Origin: Crossaster papposus | Lineage: Eukaryota; Echinodermata; Asteroidea; Velatida; Solasteridae | Assembly: GCA_037893245.1 (NCBI GenBank) | Contig: JBAIAA010000608.1 | Span: 558,001-622,000 of the forward strand | Direction of reading: 5' to 3' | DNA length: 64,000 bases | In this document: piece after piece, positions 10,432 to 20,562 of the stretch | Position numbering within the stretch: position 1 is the stretch's first letter | Layout of the letters: every line of letters begins with the position of its first letter | Made by a program: the position numbers and the translations under genes | Notes under the pieces: generated by a model | Databases searched by the model: none | Seen by the model: only the letters and a program-made list of their open reading frames with translations | What the model was told of the DNA's origin: nothing

Positions 10432-10584
10432 ATGGCGAGTAAAGACGACAGTTCGGGGCCGGGGAGCGCATATTCCACAGAATCGGACGAAATATCCGCA
10501 GTATCATCAGGTCCTACATCTGAAGAAGATATTCCACTTGACAATTCCTTTGACAATAACTTTAGTCGACCATCGACTGAATGA
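10432..10584 (+). CDS. Small acidic ORF in insertion (50 aa), possible transposase first exon
   Basis: ATG at 10432, stop at 10582-10584. The peptide starts MASKDDSSGPG and is rich in Ser, Glu and Asp (SSGPTSEEDIPLD), resembling the disordered acidic N-termini found in piggyBac-like and other transposon proteins. No domain can be recognised in 50 residues, and the resemblance is compositional only. It may be a chance frame. Confidence 0.2.
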   Translation: MASKDDSSGPGSAYSTESDEISAVSSGPTSEEDIPLDNSFDNNFSRPSTE

Positions 10585-10734
10585 TTTTGCATCCATACGC
10601 GTGGCACATGATGCATGCATGCACGGGCACGCCGGTCGCGACGTCGAAGTCTTCCCAAACATACGTCACAATTATGCAAATTTTACATGTTAATAAGCTA
10701 CCGTTCTAGGGGCGGTGCCGGTCCCCCAAAGCAC

Positions 10735-10740
10735 TTTATT
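10735..10740 (-). terminator. Possible substitute polyadenylation signal, gene 2
   Basis: AATAAA on the minus strand, about 250 bases after the gene 2 stop, inside inserted DNA. The conserved hexamer seen in the other units has been deleted here. Inference from position only. Confidence 0.25.
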
Positions 10741-10988
10741 GTTTTTTTTCTCATATTAATTACTAAAAAATACAACTTTTATCAACTGAAAATCACTCAA
10801 TTAGTTCATGGGATATCTTGACATTATATTCAGAATCCTCAAACAAATGCAATTAAGGCTAGTCGAATTGTGCGTCTTGGCACGGTGCCTATGCTAGAAA
10901 ACGAGGCGGGATCGCTATGAGCTGTCTGCCTATTAGGTAGTGTTTAGTGATTGCAGATGGCTAATGAAATCGCGCGACATTTTGTCGC

Positions 10989-12905
10989 TCACACCCGCTG
11001 GAAGATCTTAACTGACTGCCCATCAGCCACCACGAGGTCTCCGCTCGGTGTGAATGTCAATCTTTGGGGATAGTAAAGTCCGCGAGCTACCTGCCCGATA
11101 AAGACTCCCTCGGGTGAATAATGGTGCACTTCACCGCTGTTGAATTCTTCATCGATATAAACGGAAACATAGATGTCCCCAGCATCATCGCAGCACACGC
11201 CATAGGGTCGTACAGGCTTTCCGTTAAACGATGTACTGACATTGAACACCTCATCTCCCGTATAGGTAGTGCAAATCAATTTGCTCTCGTATAATTTTGT
11301 GAAGATCAAGCGTTCCCTAATCCCGATGGCCAAATAGACGTCAACTATGTCATGTGGAATGGTTGTAATCAAGGACCCATCCAGTTGGTGGAGAGATATC
11401 ACCTTTCTCCCTATGTCTAACACTGCTATCCGATTCTTCTTGTCCACAGCAATACCACGCAGTATACTCTCTGAATCAACGTCTGCATCATCATGTGATG
11501 GTGCAAACTGGCGAATGAAGTTCAGACTGGAGTCAAACACCTTTACGTGCTGTTCATCAATGACCAGAAGTAGATCATCAGAGGTCGCAGCTACTCCGCG
11601 AGGGTAATTCAACCTCTGCATATCAGCACTTGCTTTATACTCTCCACTGGGTGTAAACATCATCAGATCCTGTTTGATAAAGTCAATAACGGCTATGTCA
11701 CCATTGGCTAGACACGCGACGTCCACTGCATCGACACTTTCTTCATCTCCTGGCCCACACTCGCAAAACTCTTTTTTGAGCTGCCATTTTTCTTCCCGAA
11801 GTACTTCACCGAGGTCTGTGTCTGCTACGACACCTCGACATTTGACCCCGATAAATGAGAGCTCATGTTGCGCATTCTTCAATTTGAGCTTCCCCTGGAA
11901 CTCCAAGTTGTGCATAACCGTTGGTTTGAGGTCCAAAAGCTCAAAGTCGTCAGCTTGCCGCATCAAGTCGTCGACTGTCGCTACGATTTGCTCAGCCTGC
12001 TCCATCTTGTCACGGTTGCTTTTCTGGACTTCCTCAAACTTCCTATCTCGTTCTTCTCCAATTTGTGTTACTTTGTCTCTGAGAAGGCGAGATTTGTCTC
12101 TGATTTTTGCAATCTCTTCTTCCTCTTTGGCGGTAATGTCTTTACAAGCCCGGGCCACCATGATTCTTAATCTGTTCCTGGTATGCGTCAGTGAAGCATC
12201 GGCGACTTTGAATTCCTTTCGCCTCCTGTCGAATCTTTGCAGAATCTCATCGACGTCCTGACGGTACGATTGTATGGCATCTCCGACTTCTCTGTATTTA
12301 TGCTCTGCTGTGCGATGATCTAACGCAGCACATTTACCACACGCTAAGGTCTTGCATGTCTCGCAGTAAAAACAGAGATCCTGGTTAGTATGCTTGTTGC
12401 ATTGTGGAGTAACTTTCTTCCGGGAAGCCATCGGTGTTATATCGAGTCTGTTTTGTTCTTTTCCAATGATCTGATGGTGTCTCATGGAGTTCATGCGCTC
12501 GTGGGCTTCTTGGCATTTGGCGCAGATGGCTTTACAGCAGTCTAAGCACCTCGAGACGGCTTCTAAGCCCTCGTCACATTCCTCACATGTTGGAGCATCT
12601 GCTGGTGAGTGTCCTAGCAACTGCTCCTGCTTGTTGAATTCATCAACGAGGGAACTCAAGAAAAAACAGTTGGATAGACCCTGCAATCCAGTGTCTGGTA
12701 CCGCAGTTGCCCGCCTGCAAACCGGGCAAGGAATCTTGTCTGCATTGGGTGGCTGACTGCTGATGAGCTCGTCCAGGCAGTTCAGGCAGAAGCTGTGCAG
12801 ACAGTCCAGCAGCTTGGGATCGGTGAAACGACAGCAACAAATCGGGCATTCCAGGTGTCCTCGACTGATCGTACCCAGCATGGATTTGGCTGCAGCTTCC
12901 GCCAT
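10989..12905 (-). CDS. TRIM-NHL E3 ubiquitin ligase, gene 2
   Basis: 638 aa, MAEAAAKS start at 12905. Complete RING cysteine/histidine set, two B-boxes, coiled coil and six blades, with no break. B-box 1 has the HERMNSMRHH form shared with genes 5 and 8. Propeller features: CGPGDEESVDAV at the entrance to blade 1, RLNYPRGVAATSDD in blade 2 and IDEEFNSGE in the blade 5 loop (the last shared with gene 3). It follows the array pattern: leader intron upstream, relic tail downstream. The function is as inferred for the family; the substrate is unknown. Confidence 0.95.
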   Translation of the reverse strand: MAEAAAKSMLGTISRGHLECPICCCRFTDPKLLDCLHSFCLNCLDELISSQPPNADKIPCPVCRRATAVPDTGLQGLSNCFFLSSLVDEFNKQEQLLGHSPADAPTCEECDEGLEAVSRCLDCCKAICAKCQEAHERMNSMRHHQIIGKEQNRLDITPMASRKKVTPQCNKHTNQDLCFYCETCKTLACGKCAALDHRTAEHKYREVGDAIQSYRQDVDEILQRFDRRRKEFKVADASLTHTRNRLRIMVARACKDITAKEEEEIAKIRDKSRLLRDKVTQIGEERDRKFEEVQKSNRDKMEQAEQIVATVDDLMRQADDFELLDLKPTVMHNLEFQGKLKLKNAQHELSFIGVKCRGVVADTDLGEVLREEKWQLKKEFCECGPGDEESVDAVDVACLANGDIAVIDFIKQDLMMFTPSGEYKASADMQRLNYPRGVAATSDDLLLVIDEQHVKVFDSSLNFIRQFAPSHDDADVDSESILRGIAVDKKNRIAVLDIGRKVISLHQLDGSLITTIPHDIVDVYLAIGIRERLIFTKLYESKLICTTYTGDEVFNVSTSFNGKPVRPYGVCCDDAGDIYVSVYIDEEFNSGEVHHYSPEGVFIGQVARGLYYPQRLTFTPSGDLVVADGQSVKIFQRV

Positions 12906-13351
12906 CTTGTCTTTCCAAACCTGCACATAGGTATTTTAATAACAACCATCAACTAATTGAATTGAGACAATGCGATCTAATCCTTCCTAGTGTAGTTTCT
13001 TTCAAAAACTTTCAGCTCATATGAGCAGGACCGGAATACTTTTACCGATTTATACTTTTACAGGAAATCGTGTGACCGTTTCAATGCCAAACTACTTGTC
13101 TACATGATTTTTGTAATTTAGGCACGATTTAAAGTGTTTTCAGGTAAATACTTACCGGTAGACCCTATCTTCTCCAATTCTGTCATAAAATACACTTAAA
13201 GGTAATAAAACAGCATTTTGTTCAATCATCAATAAACAAAACTACCATATTATTTAAAAAATACCTTATCTACAAGTGAATAGTGGTCACAAGGGTTTAA
13301 ACAATGTTCGGCTGACCATCGTCGGACCAGCATCATCGTCCACAAGTCGTG

Positions 13352-13922
13352 GGTCCAGTTTAAAAAGTGACAATCGTCCCTATAGAAGCAGGTTTTCATT
13401 ATTTTTTGAATGATCAGGTTCTGCTTCTGCTTTAGCCTTTTGTCAAGGCCTTCGTGGCTGGGATCTCAAGCGACTGGAAAGGGAGACCACGCGCGCCAGT
13501 CGAGTGGCGAAGCCACGAGGGCCTTTTCCAACTTGTTTGCGGTTTGTTTTGATGAATTATTCATAGAGTATGATACGTGCATTATTCATTACTTGTATGC
13601 AAACAAGTAAAGTGCTGAACGATTAACCAATTTGTATACTTGTTGATTTGCATAATTTGTTAATGTATGCTGACCCGCTGACCCCCGTCGCTTCTGATTG
13701 GTTTGGACTTTTGCTACCGTTTTGGGTAGCAAAAATCGAGATTATAAAGAAACACATAAGAAACCGCAAACAAGTTGGAAAAGGCCCTCGTGGCTTCGCC
13801 ACTCGCGTGCGTGGTCTCCGTTCCGGTCGCTTGGGATCGCAGCCACGAAGGCCTTGACAAAAGGCTACTTCTGCTTCTGCTTCTGCTTCTATAGGGACGA
13901 TTGTCACTTTTGAAACTGGACC
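13352..13922. mobile_element. Long-terminal-inverted-repeat MITE (~570 bp)
   Basis: Left arm about 13352-13545 and right arm about 13761-13922 are reverse complements: GGTCCAGTTT, GTGACAATCGTCCCTATAGA, CCTTTTGTCAAGGCCTTCGT, GTGGCGAAGCCACGAGGGCC and AACTTGTTTGCGGTTT occur in both. The left arm carries about 35 extra bases and the right arm a short GCTTCT repeat. The ~215-base centre is AT-rich and non-coding. No target duplication could be defined. Absent from unit 1. Confidence 0.85.
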
Positions 13923-15175
13923 TACATTCATTGAAATGACAATAGCTCCGCTCCGCAACATCGTATCTCAACAATCGAGGAATCAAAATACGCAGAACAA
14001 AATTATGCACTGGGTTATTTGCTTCGATTTATCTACAACCTTACAAGCCGTTAATTATTGGCTTATTTTTAAGTGTCTCGATACTTTTTGTGATGAATAT
14101 ACATCGCTTTAAGGTCCTTATAGGGTGAACCAACAACCACGAAAATGCACGGTGGCCAAACACCGCTGATGGGTCCTATTAATAATACAAACTAGCACAT
14201 GTTATATAGGAAGTACAAGCAAAGGGGATTTACTTAGGAGTAAAAGCATTAAGGAAAAGCAGATGTTTGAATTCGTATGAATAGAAATATAACTGTGTCG
14301 GCCCTAGGCATAATGCCTACTAGATGATTAGGCGCTGACTTGAGTTTCCGATTTCATTCAAACATCCTGTCAGCGCGCGCTGTGTGTGTGGCGGTCTGTA
14401 CACACACGAGAGACTATTGTTATGAACCACTCGGCTGTGCGATCAAAATGCAAGTACAAAGCATTTGCCACCATTTCCGTCAGCAAATCCTCAACAGTAA
14501 AACTGACTTGCCGTCCATACTTACTGTGGACATTCCTTTGCGTTCATGTAGTTAGAAAAACGAAGATTTTTTGTTTACTCGCACTGTGAACATTCTTTTA
14601 ACCCGATTTTTTTTTAGTGACCCCCCTTAAGTGTTCCCCTTTATTTTGGGACAGGTAAACCTAATTACCCCATAAAGCTGTGGACATGGGTAAGACAACA
14701 AACCGTTCAGTGGTCCTCAAATGTGTATCCTTATGGAGACAACTCTTTGTTCTCTTGTACAAAATGGTTAGAAAGTCAAGCACGTTTTTCAAAATGCTCC
14801 TATTTCAACCACAATTAATTTCCTGTGTTAAAATATCACCCAATATACCTATATTATACCCTAACCTAAACACACAGCTTTACCTTACATACGTACTGTG
14901 GACATTCCTTTGTCTTCGTGTAGTTAAAAAACGTTGACTAAATACTCATTTTTCTCGCTTCCCCAAAACAAATTTACCCTCAATTTTTTATTCTGGTCCT
15001 TTCAGCTGTTTCTTCTATCTCTATATATAACCCTAACCCTTTTTTCCCCTAGCGCTCTTTTTCGGAAACTGAAAAACGGATTGTGGACCTGGGCAAGTCC
15101 ACAAACCGTAACCTCTTCCCGCATCGTGTGGACCTATATTGTTCGGAGTTCCGTAGTGCGTATGCAGGACTAACT

Positions 15176-15208
15176 CACTAACCCTAACCCACATCCTAAC
15201 CCTAGTTT
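15176..15208. repeat. Telomere-like CCCTAA cluster, unit 2
   Basis: TAACCCTAACCC followed by a degenerate CCTAACCCTAG. Part of spacer X and homologous to 6698-6752. Confidence 0.65.
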
Positions 15209-15894
15209 TTAAGTAATTTCAGTAAAATAAAAACATATTACGTGAAATTTCTTGTGTACACCTATTCATCTAATGCAATTTCCCAGTGGAGACTATTTGA
15301 CTCACATTGTCCAAGTTTTGTTCAGGTCTCCACAGAGTACCAAATTTAGAAACTCTCTTACTGGATCAGGTGGGCATCTTTTGTTTACAGGTCCACAAAG
15401 TGAATGCAGGTTAAGAGCACACACACTTGATATTACCCAATCATGTCTCACACACCCGGAAACCCCGGTTTTATTTTCAACTTCGTAAAACCGCCATGTT
15501 GCAACAATCAGTAACAAACACCTACCTTAATTCAATTGCTACCGGTGTCTCGTCACAATTAAACAATTTGCCGTCTTTTAGTTAGGTTTATGTCAGTTAT
15601 TGTCCATAGGTTTTCGACCACTTTGCATATTACATGTAAAGGCAAAACAATAACGCACTCTCAACTGGCGACTGTACGCTTCGAGTTAAAACCAGTGCAC
15701 TAAACAAACACTGGGTAGTATTTCTCATACCCGGAAAAATGTACTTGTATTTTTCGATGCACAGCTAAAGTTCTCAAGTTGAAAGTTACAAAGGCGCGCA
15801 CTTTCTGTTGGTGACTGCATTGTGCCACAGGTACAATGTACAATGGTTATGGTGATTTGTTATGGAAGTTGTTTGTGTACATTTTTAGTTATAT

Positions 15895-16880
15895 GAAATA
15901 TTGCTGCCATATTTGGCTCTAGCTTGTCATTTTTCCCTGCTTGGCAGAATTCAGAGACTAATTTCAAATATTGTCGGAGAGGACTTAGCTTCATCTTTGC
16001 AACCCCTATCTCTCCGTCGTTCTGTAGCCTCTTTTAGCCTTTTTTTTGTTTACAGTTATCACTTTGGTAGGTGCTCCAGTTTGTCATTTGTCCCTGCTTG
16101 ACAGAATTCAGAGACTAATTTCAAATGTTGTCGGAGAGGACTTAGCTTCTTCATTTTTGCAACCCCTATCTCTCCGTCGTTCTGTAGCCTCTTTGAGCCT
16201 TTTGTTTTATACAGTTATCACTTTGGTAGGTGCTCTAGCTTGTCATTTGTCCCTGCTTGACAGAATTCAGAGACCAATTTCAAATCTTGTCGGAGAGGAC
16301 TGAGCTTCATCTTTGCAACCGCTATCTCTCCGTCGTTCTGTAGCCTCTTTGAGCCTTTTTCTTTTACCGATATCACTTTGGTAGGTGCTCTAGCTTGTCA
16401 TTTGTCCCTGCTTGACAGAATTCAGAGACGAATTTCAAATCTTGTCGTAGAGGACTTAGCTTCATCTTTGCAACCGCTATCTCTCCGTCGTTCTGTAGCC
16501 TCTTTGAGCCTTTTTTTTTTACCGATATCACTTTGGTAGGTGCTCTAGCTTGTCATTTGTCCCTGCTTGACAGAATTCAGAGACGAATTTCAAATCTTGT
16601 CGTAGAGGACTTAGCTTCATCTTTGCAACCCCTATCTCTCTGTCGTTCTGTAGCCTCTTTGAGCCTTTTGTTTTAAACAGATATCACTTTGGTAGGTGCT
16701 CCAACGGTCTTTCACTGGTCGTTCCACCTAGCCGCACCTTTGGTCGCACCACTCGTCTCTCTGTCCATTCCCATCATCATACTGTAGTTGTCCCCAAAGC
16801 AAATACTCGGGAATACTCATCCAGCTTCTTCCCTCGTATTGCTGTGTTCGGGAATACGCCGTATTTCTAGCCACATGAGG
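15895..16880 (+). pseudogene. Fossil LINE C-terminus with five tandem copies of one segment
   Basis: The ACHLSLLDRIQR to YHFGRC segment of a non-LTR retrotransposon ORF2 tail occurs five times (anchor GTCATTT at 15926, 16083, 16242, 16397, 16552; period 155-159), followed once by TTRLSVHSHHHTVVV-like and SSFFPRIAV-like sequence. Unit 1 has two copies at the same place. Frames differ between copies, so no single protein is made. Confidence 0.7.
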
Positions 16881-17496
16881 TCGCTGTAAGACGCTTTTTT
16901 CTGGGTACCCAACACAGGCAAAATTTATTGAAGTAGTTTAGTAACTTTGCTTTATCTAAAAATTGAATATTAGAAAGAAAAACAATTTGGAGCTGTAAGA
17001 ATATTTGAACTGACGTGAATTATCTCCTAATCATTTTAGCCCCAAATACCGTGAACACAGCGCCCTCAACGTTCAATAATACGGCCTAATCACTTCCTGC
17101 TTCTTGTTTCCCTTCCACTTATAACTTGTCCCAATTTAAGCGCAACATCAACAGTCATCTTTCTTCGTCTTGATCTTTTGTTTGTTGTTTCCTTCTTGCT
17201 TTCTTAGCCATCACCTTGAGTGGCCCTTTTTGGGCCTTGTGATTGGCGACTTTACATATAATAACATGTTTAACATTAATCTTCATACGTAGAAAAGCCT
17301 GTTGGAACTAAAAGATAATTGTGTAGCTTACTGTATACTAGAGTACATGTAATTGTACACGTAAAGTTGGCGAGTCCGTACTTTTAGGAGGTTGCTCCCT
17401 GAAAAAATAATAGATTTTCAAATTGAATTGTTAATGTTCTAGCATTGTATCTGTTATAAGCTTTCAAATGAGACATCACACGAAAAACAAATCGGC

Positions 17497-19097
17497 CAAT
17501 GGCGAGTAATTATTAATGAAATTCGAATTTGGAATTAGGAGCGGGACGCTGGGGGCGCTAGTACCGGTAAGTGCATGCGCTTTTTCGACGGCACGCTCAA
17601 CGCGCGTTGTATTGTATACATTATACAAAGCGCATTGAGCACGCAGTCGAAATCTAAAGAAAGGTGCTTGGCAACTTTTCAACATCTGATGGTTTGATCT
17701 TGGTAAATGTATACATGTATATAACATTAATACAAATACCTAGGAGAGTTGATAGCTTCTGATTGGTCGAGACTCGATCACGCGGAGGGCATTGTTTTGT
17801 AGAAATGGTCCTGGCTTTAAAAAATATGAGGAAAATTCACTGTTGATTCTCTAAATAAAAAGGTATTTATTAAAGGGAATAACAGGGTGAGGACCTAGTC
17901 ATTCACTGTGTGATAACGTACTGGGTTGGAGGGGGGGGGGGGGGGGGGGGAACTGCTAGTATAAACCTCGCCTTTGGATCGGTCCCTTACTATTGGTCAT
18001 CCCAAACCCGGTCCGTTATCACGCAGTACTGACCAGGTCCTCGCCCTGTTATGCCCTACATATTCTACGACTTCGAATTCAATTCAACTTTTGCCGAGTC
18101 ACAATTTGTATTGCGCTCCAACGCTGGCGCGGAGTACGAACCAACGAACATACATTTCCAAAGACGCGTCTCTGAAACGCATCTTTTGAAATAAAATTCT
18201 TTTATTAATTTATTTCTACAAAATGACAGCATGCCGGAAGGGATAATTTTACAGGGAGTTTTTAATGTCATTAATAACTTTAGGCTACAATAAGTAAGAT
18301 TTTCAACAATAATGTGCATGGCTACTTTTTGGATAGCTGCAAATAGTATACTTTAGCTTTAACTTCTACTTTTTTTTAAAGAGCTGTACATGTACATGTG
18401 ACTCAACCCAACAAAATGAGTCGCAAGTCACCAGATCTACTTTTGAGTAATAGACCTTTTAACAATATTCAGCTCAATAGAAACCTATGGCAGCAATCAA
18501 CGTTCTCGCCCAAATAACATCTGTATAATGTATTAAGGTTAAGTCTACCAGAGTGATATATAGGGCTTATGGGACTACCGAAATGAGGAGCAAAATTGAT
18601 GTGCTGTTTACACACATTAAGCCTGCAGTGGTTAGCAGACTTAGGGCAAGGATGGACCGCTCCTTAGCTCACCATGTCCCTATCTGATTTTGTAGGAGCT
18701 TCAGCTTGGTAGGATGCGACTTAACAAACAATATTTTACAGTTGAGACCTATGCCTCTGATGTTCCAAAAACCACGCCAATCTTTTACGTTTTAGCCAAA
18801 TGAATAATGTTTTAGCAAGCATAAATGTACAAATTATACGAAATAGAAACATCTTTTTTTTTACTTGTTAGAAGTTTGGTTATTAGTTACTGGACTATTT
18901 CTACAGATATCTACACAATTTGCAAACAAACACAAGGCTAGTTCCCATTGTGCGTCTTGGCGCCAATGCTATAGAAAAAGAAGCCGAATCGTTACTAATT
19001 GTCTGCGTTGGGGGCACACTGCCTAAAAAAAATGTAATCTTGTCGCCATGGCAGATGGTTGATACATCACACGACATCTTCCTAAGGACTCATTCAC
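17497..19097. repeat. Spacer block B, unit 3
   Basis: Counterpart of 866-2545. The foldback at 17875-18056 carries a run of 20 G in place of a few bases in other units. About 60-100 bases present in other units after 18115 are missing. Non-coding. Confidence 0.8.
17931..17950. repeat. G20 homopolymer
   Basis: Twenty consecutive G between the left arm and centre of the unit 3 foldback. Other units have GGGGGTGACC or shorter here. Its length may be unreliable in any assembly. Confidence 0.85.
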
Positions 19098-19350
19098 TCA
19101 CACATGTTGGAAGATTTTGACTGAGACCTCATCGTCAGCCACCATGAGGCCTCCGCTTGTCGTGAATGTCAGTCCATAGGAGGAGTGAATCTGCAGGCCA
19201 CCCGCCCGATGGAGGCCCCTCCTCGGGTGAATAAAGATGCACTTCACCGCTGCCGACTTCATCTTCGTCGAGATAAACGCAAACATAGATGTCCCCAGCA
19301 TCATCGCAACACACGCCAGAGGGTTGTACATTACATTAAACACCTCATTG
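19098..19350 (-). pseudogene. Relic TRIM propeller tail, unit 3
   Basis: Blades 5/6 in broken frames ending VSVKIFQHV and a stop. It lacks about 20 bases near its upstream end that other relics have, has an extra change in the EVHHYSPEG region, and is one base short in the loop before blade 6. Confidence 0.8.
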
Positions 19351-19713
19351 GTGCTGGGTTTTTTTCTTAAGGAAGGGAATTGCGGTATGTGTTCAATTAC
19401 CTTTTATACACTTTGAATTGTTCGTACTGGTATCACGAAAGTCGTATATTTCGCGCCCCACAGATGCTCGAGATAGGTGTAGCCTAAATCGCTGCAACAT
19501 CAAGATGGACCGATGCCTCTGTTTATTGCTTAGTTATGACGAGTTGTTGCCATTCTGCACTGACTCATACTCGCTGGGATATCTTGACAGAGGAACATTC
19601 TATAATTATACAGAATCCTCAAACAAATGCAATTAAGGCTAGTCGAATTGTGCGTCTTGGCATGGTGTCTATGCTAGAAAACGAGGCGGGATCGTTATGA
19701 ACTGTCTGTCTAT
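19351..19713 (-). other. Block D, unit 3, left part
   Basis: Shared 3' flank sequence containing AATAAA (19522-19527 on the minus strand). It is cut by the transposon at 19714; the rest of the flank continues at 20508-20562. Confidence 0.5.
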
Positions 19714-19858
19714 TCTCGGTTTTCACGTGACGTCACACTCAAAATAACACGCTCCATATATGGGTTTCCGCCATGTTGGTGTCCCTCAGTGCGTGAAATT
19801 TTAGTAGTATTTATGCCAAAAGATACAGTACTCCCTATATTTAGTCGAATTTCGCGAA

Positions 19859-20047
19859 ATGTCTATCGATTTACAGCCTGAAAAAAGCAAGGAAGACGTG
19901 GAGGATCTGTGTGATCGTATTCCGGTGCTTTTCGAGTACGCTAAAGGTCTCGATGCACATGTAAAACGGCGATATCTGGAGAAGATCTCTTTGATAGGAC
20001 TTGACCCGGCAACTGTCCCAAGTGAGCAGTTTAACCCCGAATGTTTG
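19859..20047 (+). pseudogene. N-terminal fragment of the transposon's second protein
   Basis: The start MSIDLQPEKSKEDVED, followed by HVKRRYLEKISLIGLDP and SEQFNPECLPS, resembles N-termini of the long invertebrate proteins (SWIM/YqaJ-recombinase type) that accompany THAP transposases in these elements. After the LPS motif the sequence switches to the antisense of the THAP gene, so only the first ~63 residues survive. Confidence 0.5.
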
Positions 20048-20048
20048 C

Positions 20049-20390
20049 CTTCGATCTTTCGGCTCTTTCAGTAGCGGCTTCGTAGTCCTTTTCACGATAA
20101 CTTGTCTTTCCAAGATGAAGTGTAGGCACCCAGTCTGTATTAAACTTGTCCCAGGTTGCTGCAGGTGTCCCTGACACGAAATGACGACTACAAACACGCT
20201 CATTTTGTAGAATAGTTTTAGTATTGGCGTCCTCGCGACTTATGGCCGAAATCCAACGATTTCTCCTCTCTCTAGACAGTTCCTCGGTCTGTTCTCCTTG
20301 ATTACTTATCACTGCTGGTACTCGAAAGTACTTTACATCTTTGTGCTTTCCACTTTTCATCGAACAACCAACTATAATGCATAAAACCAT
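20049..20390 (-). pseudogene. THAP-domain transposase fragment
   Basis: Starts MVLCIIVGC; the THAP C2CH zinc finger is C4, C9, C67 and H70 (VCSRHF), with W46, F22 and P25 in the expected places and a DWVPTLHLG end. The expected C-terminal DDE endonuclease is absent: the frame runs about 95 residues of THAP plus a basic helix, then ends at the internal deletion junction. THAP domains bind DNA at transposon ends. On its own this could only encode a truncated DNA-binding peptide. Confidence 0.8.
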
Positions 20391-20562
20391 GGCTAGCGTT
20401 CCCTCGTGTCTCTCACAATGGCGCTTTGTTTACGCTTCGAAGGGACACCAACATGGCGGATAGCAACGGTTGTCAAGGTTTGGGTCACGTGGGTGAAAGC
20501 CGAGAATTCAGTAGTGTTTAGTGATTACAGATGGATAATAAAATCGCGCGACATTTTGTCGT

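Larger units (their letters stand above)
10384..10806. mobile_element. Unit 2-specific insertion replacing part of the 3' flank
   Basis: This sequence is absent from the other units. Homology to the shared block resumes near 10807 (GGGATATCTTGACA), so about 0.4 kb of flank was replaced. It holds a small plus-strand frame (10432-10584), a GCATGCATGCACG-rich stretch and an AT-rich end. I found no clear terminal repeats or target duplication, so the class is unknown. It supplies a TTTATT at 10735-10740 that could act as a minus-strand AATAAA for gene 2. Confidence 0.5.
12921..15525 (-). other. Candidate 5' intron of gene 2
   Basis: Minus-strand donor AAG|GTAGGTG with the intron's first base at 15525, and acceptor TATGTGCAG|G with the intron's last base at 12921. 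The length of about 2.6 kb is inflated by the MITE at 13352-13922. The exon upstream of the donor matches the gene 1 counterpart (GGTTTTACGAAG-type context) over several hundred bases. Confidence 0.5.
12906..17496. repeat. Upstream spacer X, after gene 2
   Basis: Counterpart of 5155-8559. Contains the gene 2 leader intron, a long-inverted-repeat MITE, telomere-like clusters and an expanded LINE-tail array. The stretch 13923-14100 is unit-specific with nothing recognisable. 14100-15870 largely repeats 5820-7420. 16900-17496 repeats 7950-8559. Confidence 0.75.
19714..20505. mobile_element. ISL2EU-like (THAP-bearing) DNA transposon remnant, 792 bp
   Basis: The ends are inverted: TCTCGGTTTTCAC on the left, and TCTCGGCTTTCAC as the reverse complement of the right end, with a second matching inner block CGCCATGTTGGTGTCCCT. 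AT flanks it at 19712-19713 and 20506-20507, and the paralogous position near 63619 reads CTATTCAG, the expected empty site. Inside, two divergent truncated gene starts meet at about 20045-20050. AT duplications and a THAP transposase with a second gene fit ISL2EU elements, from family knowledge. It sits in the 3' flank of TRIM gene 3. Confidence 0.85.
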
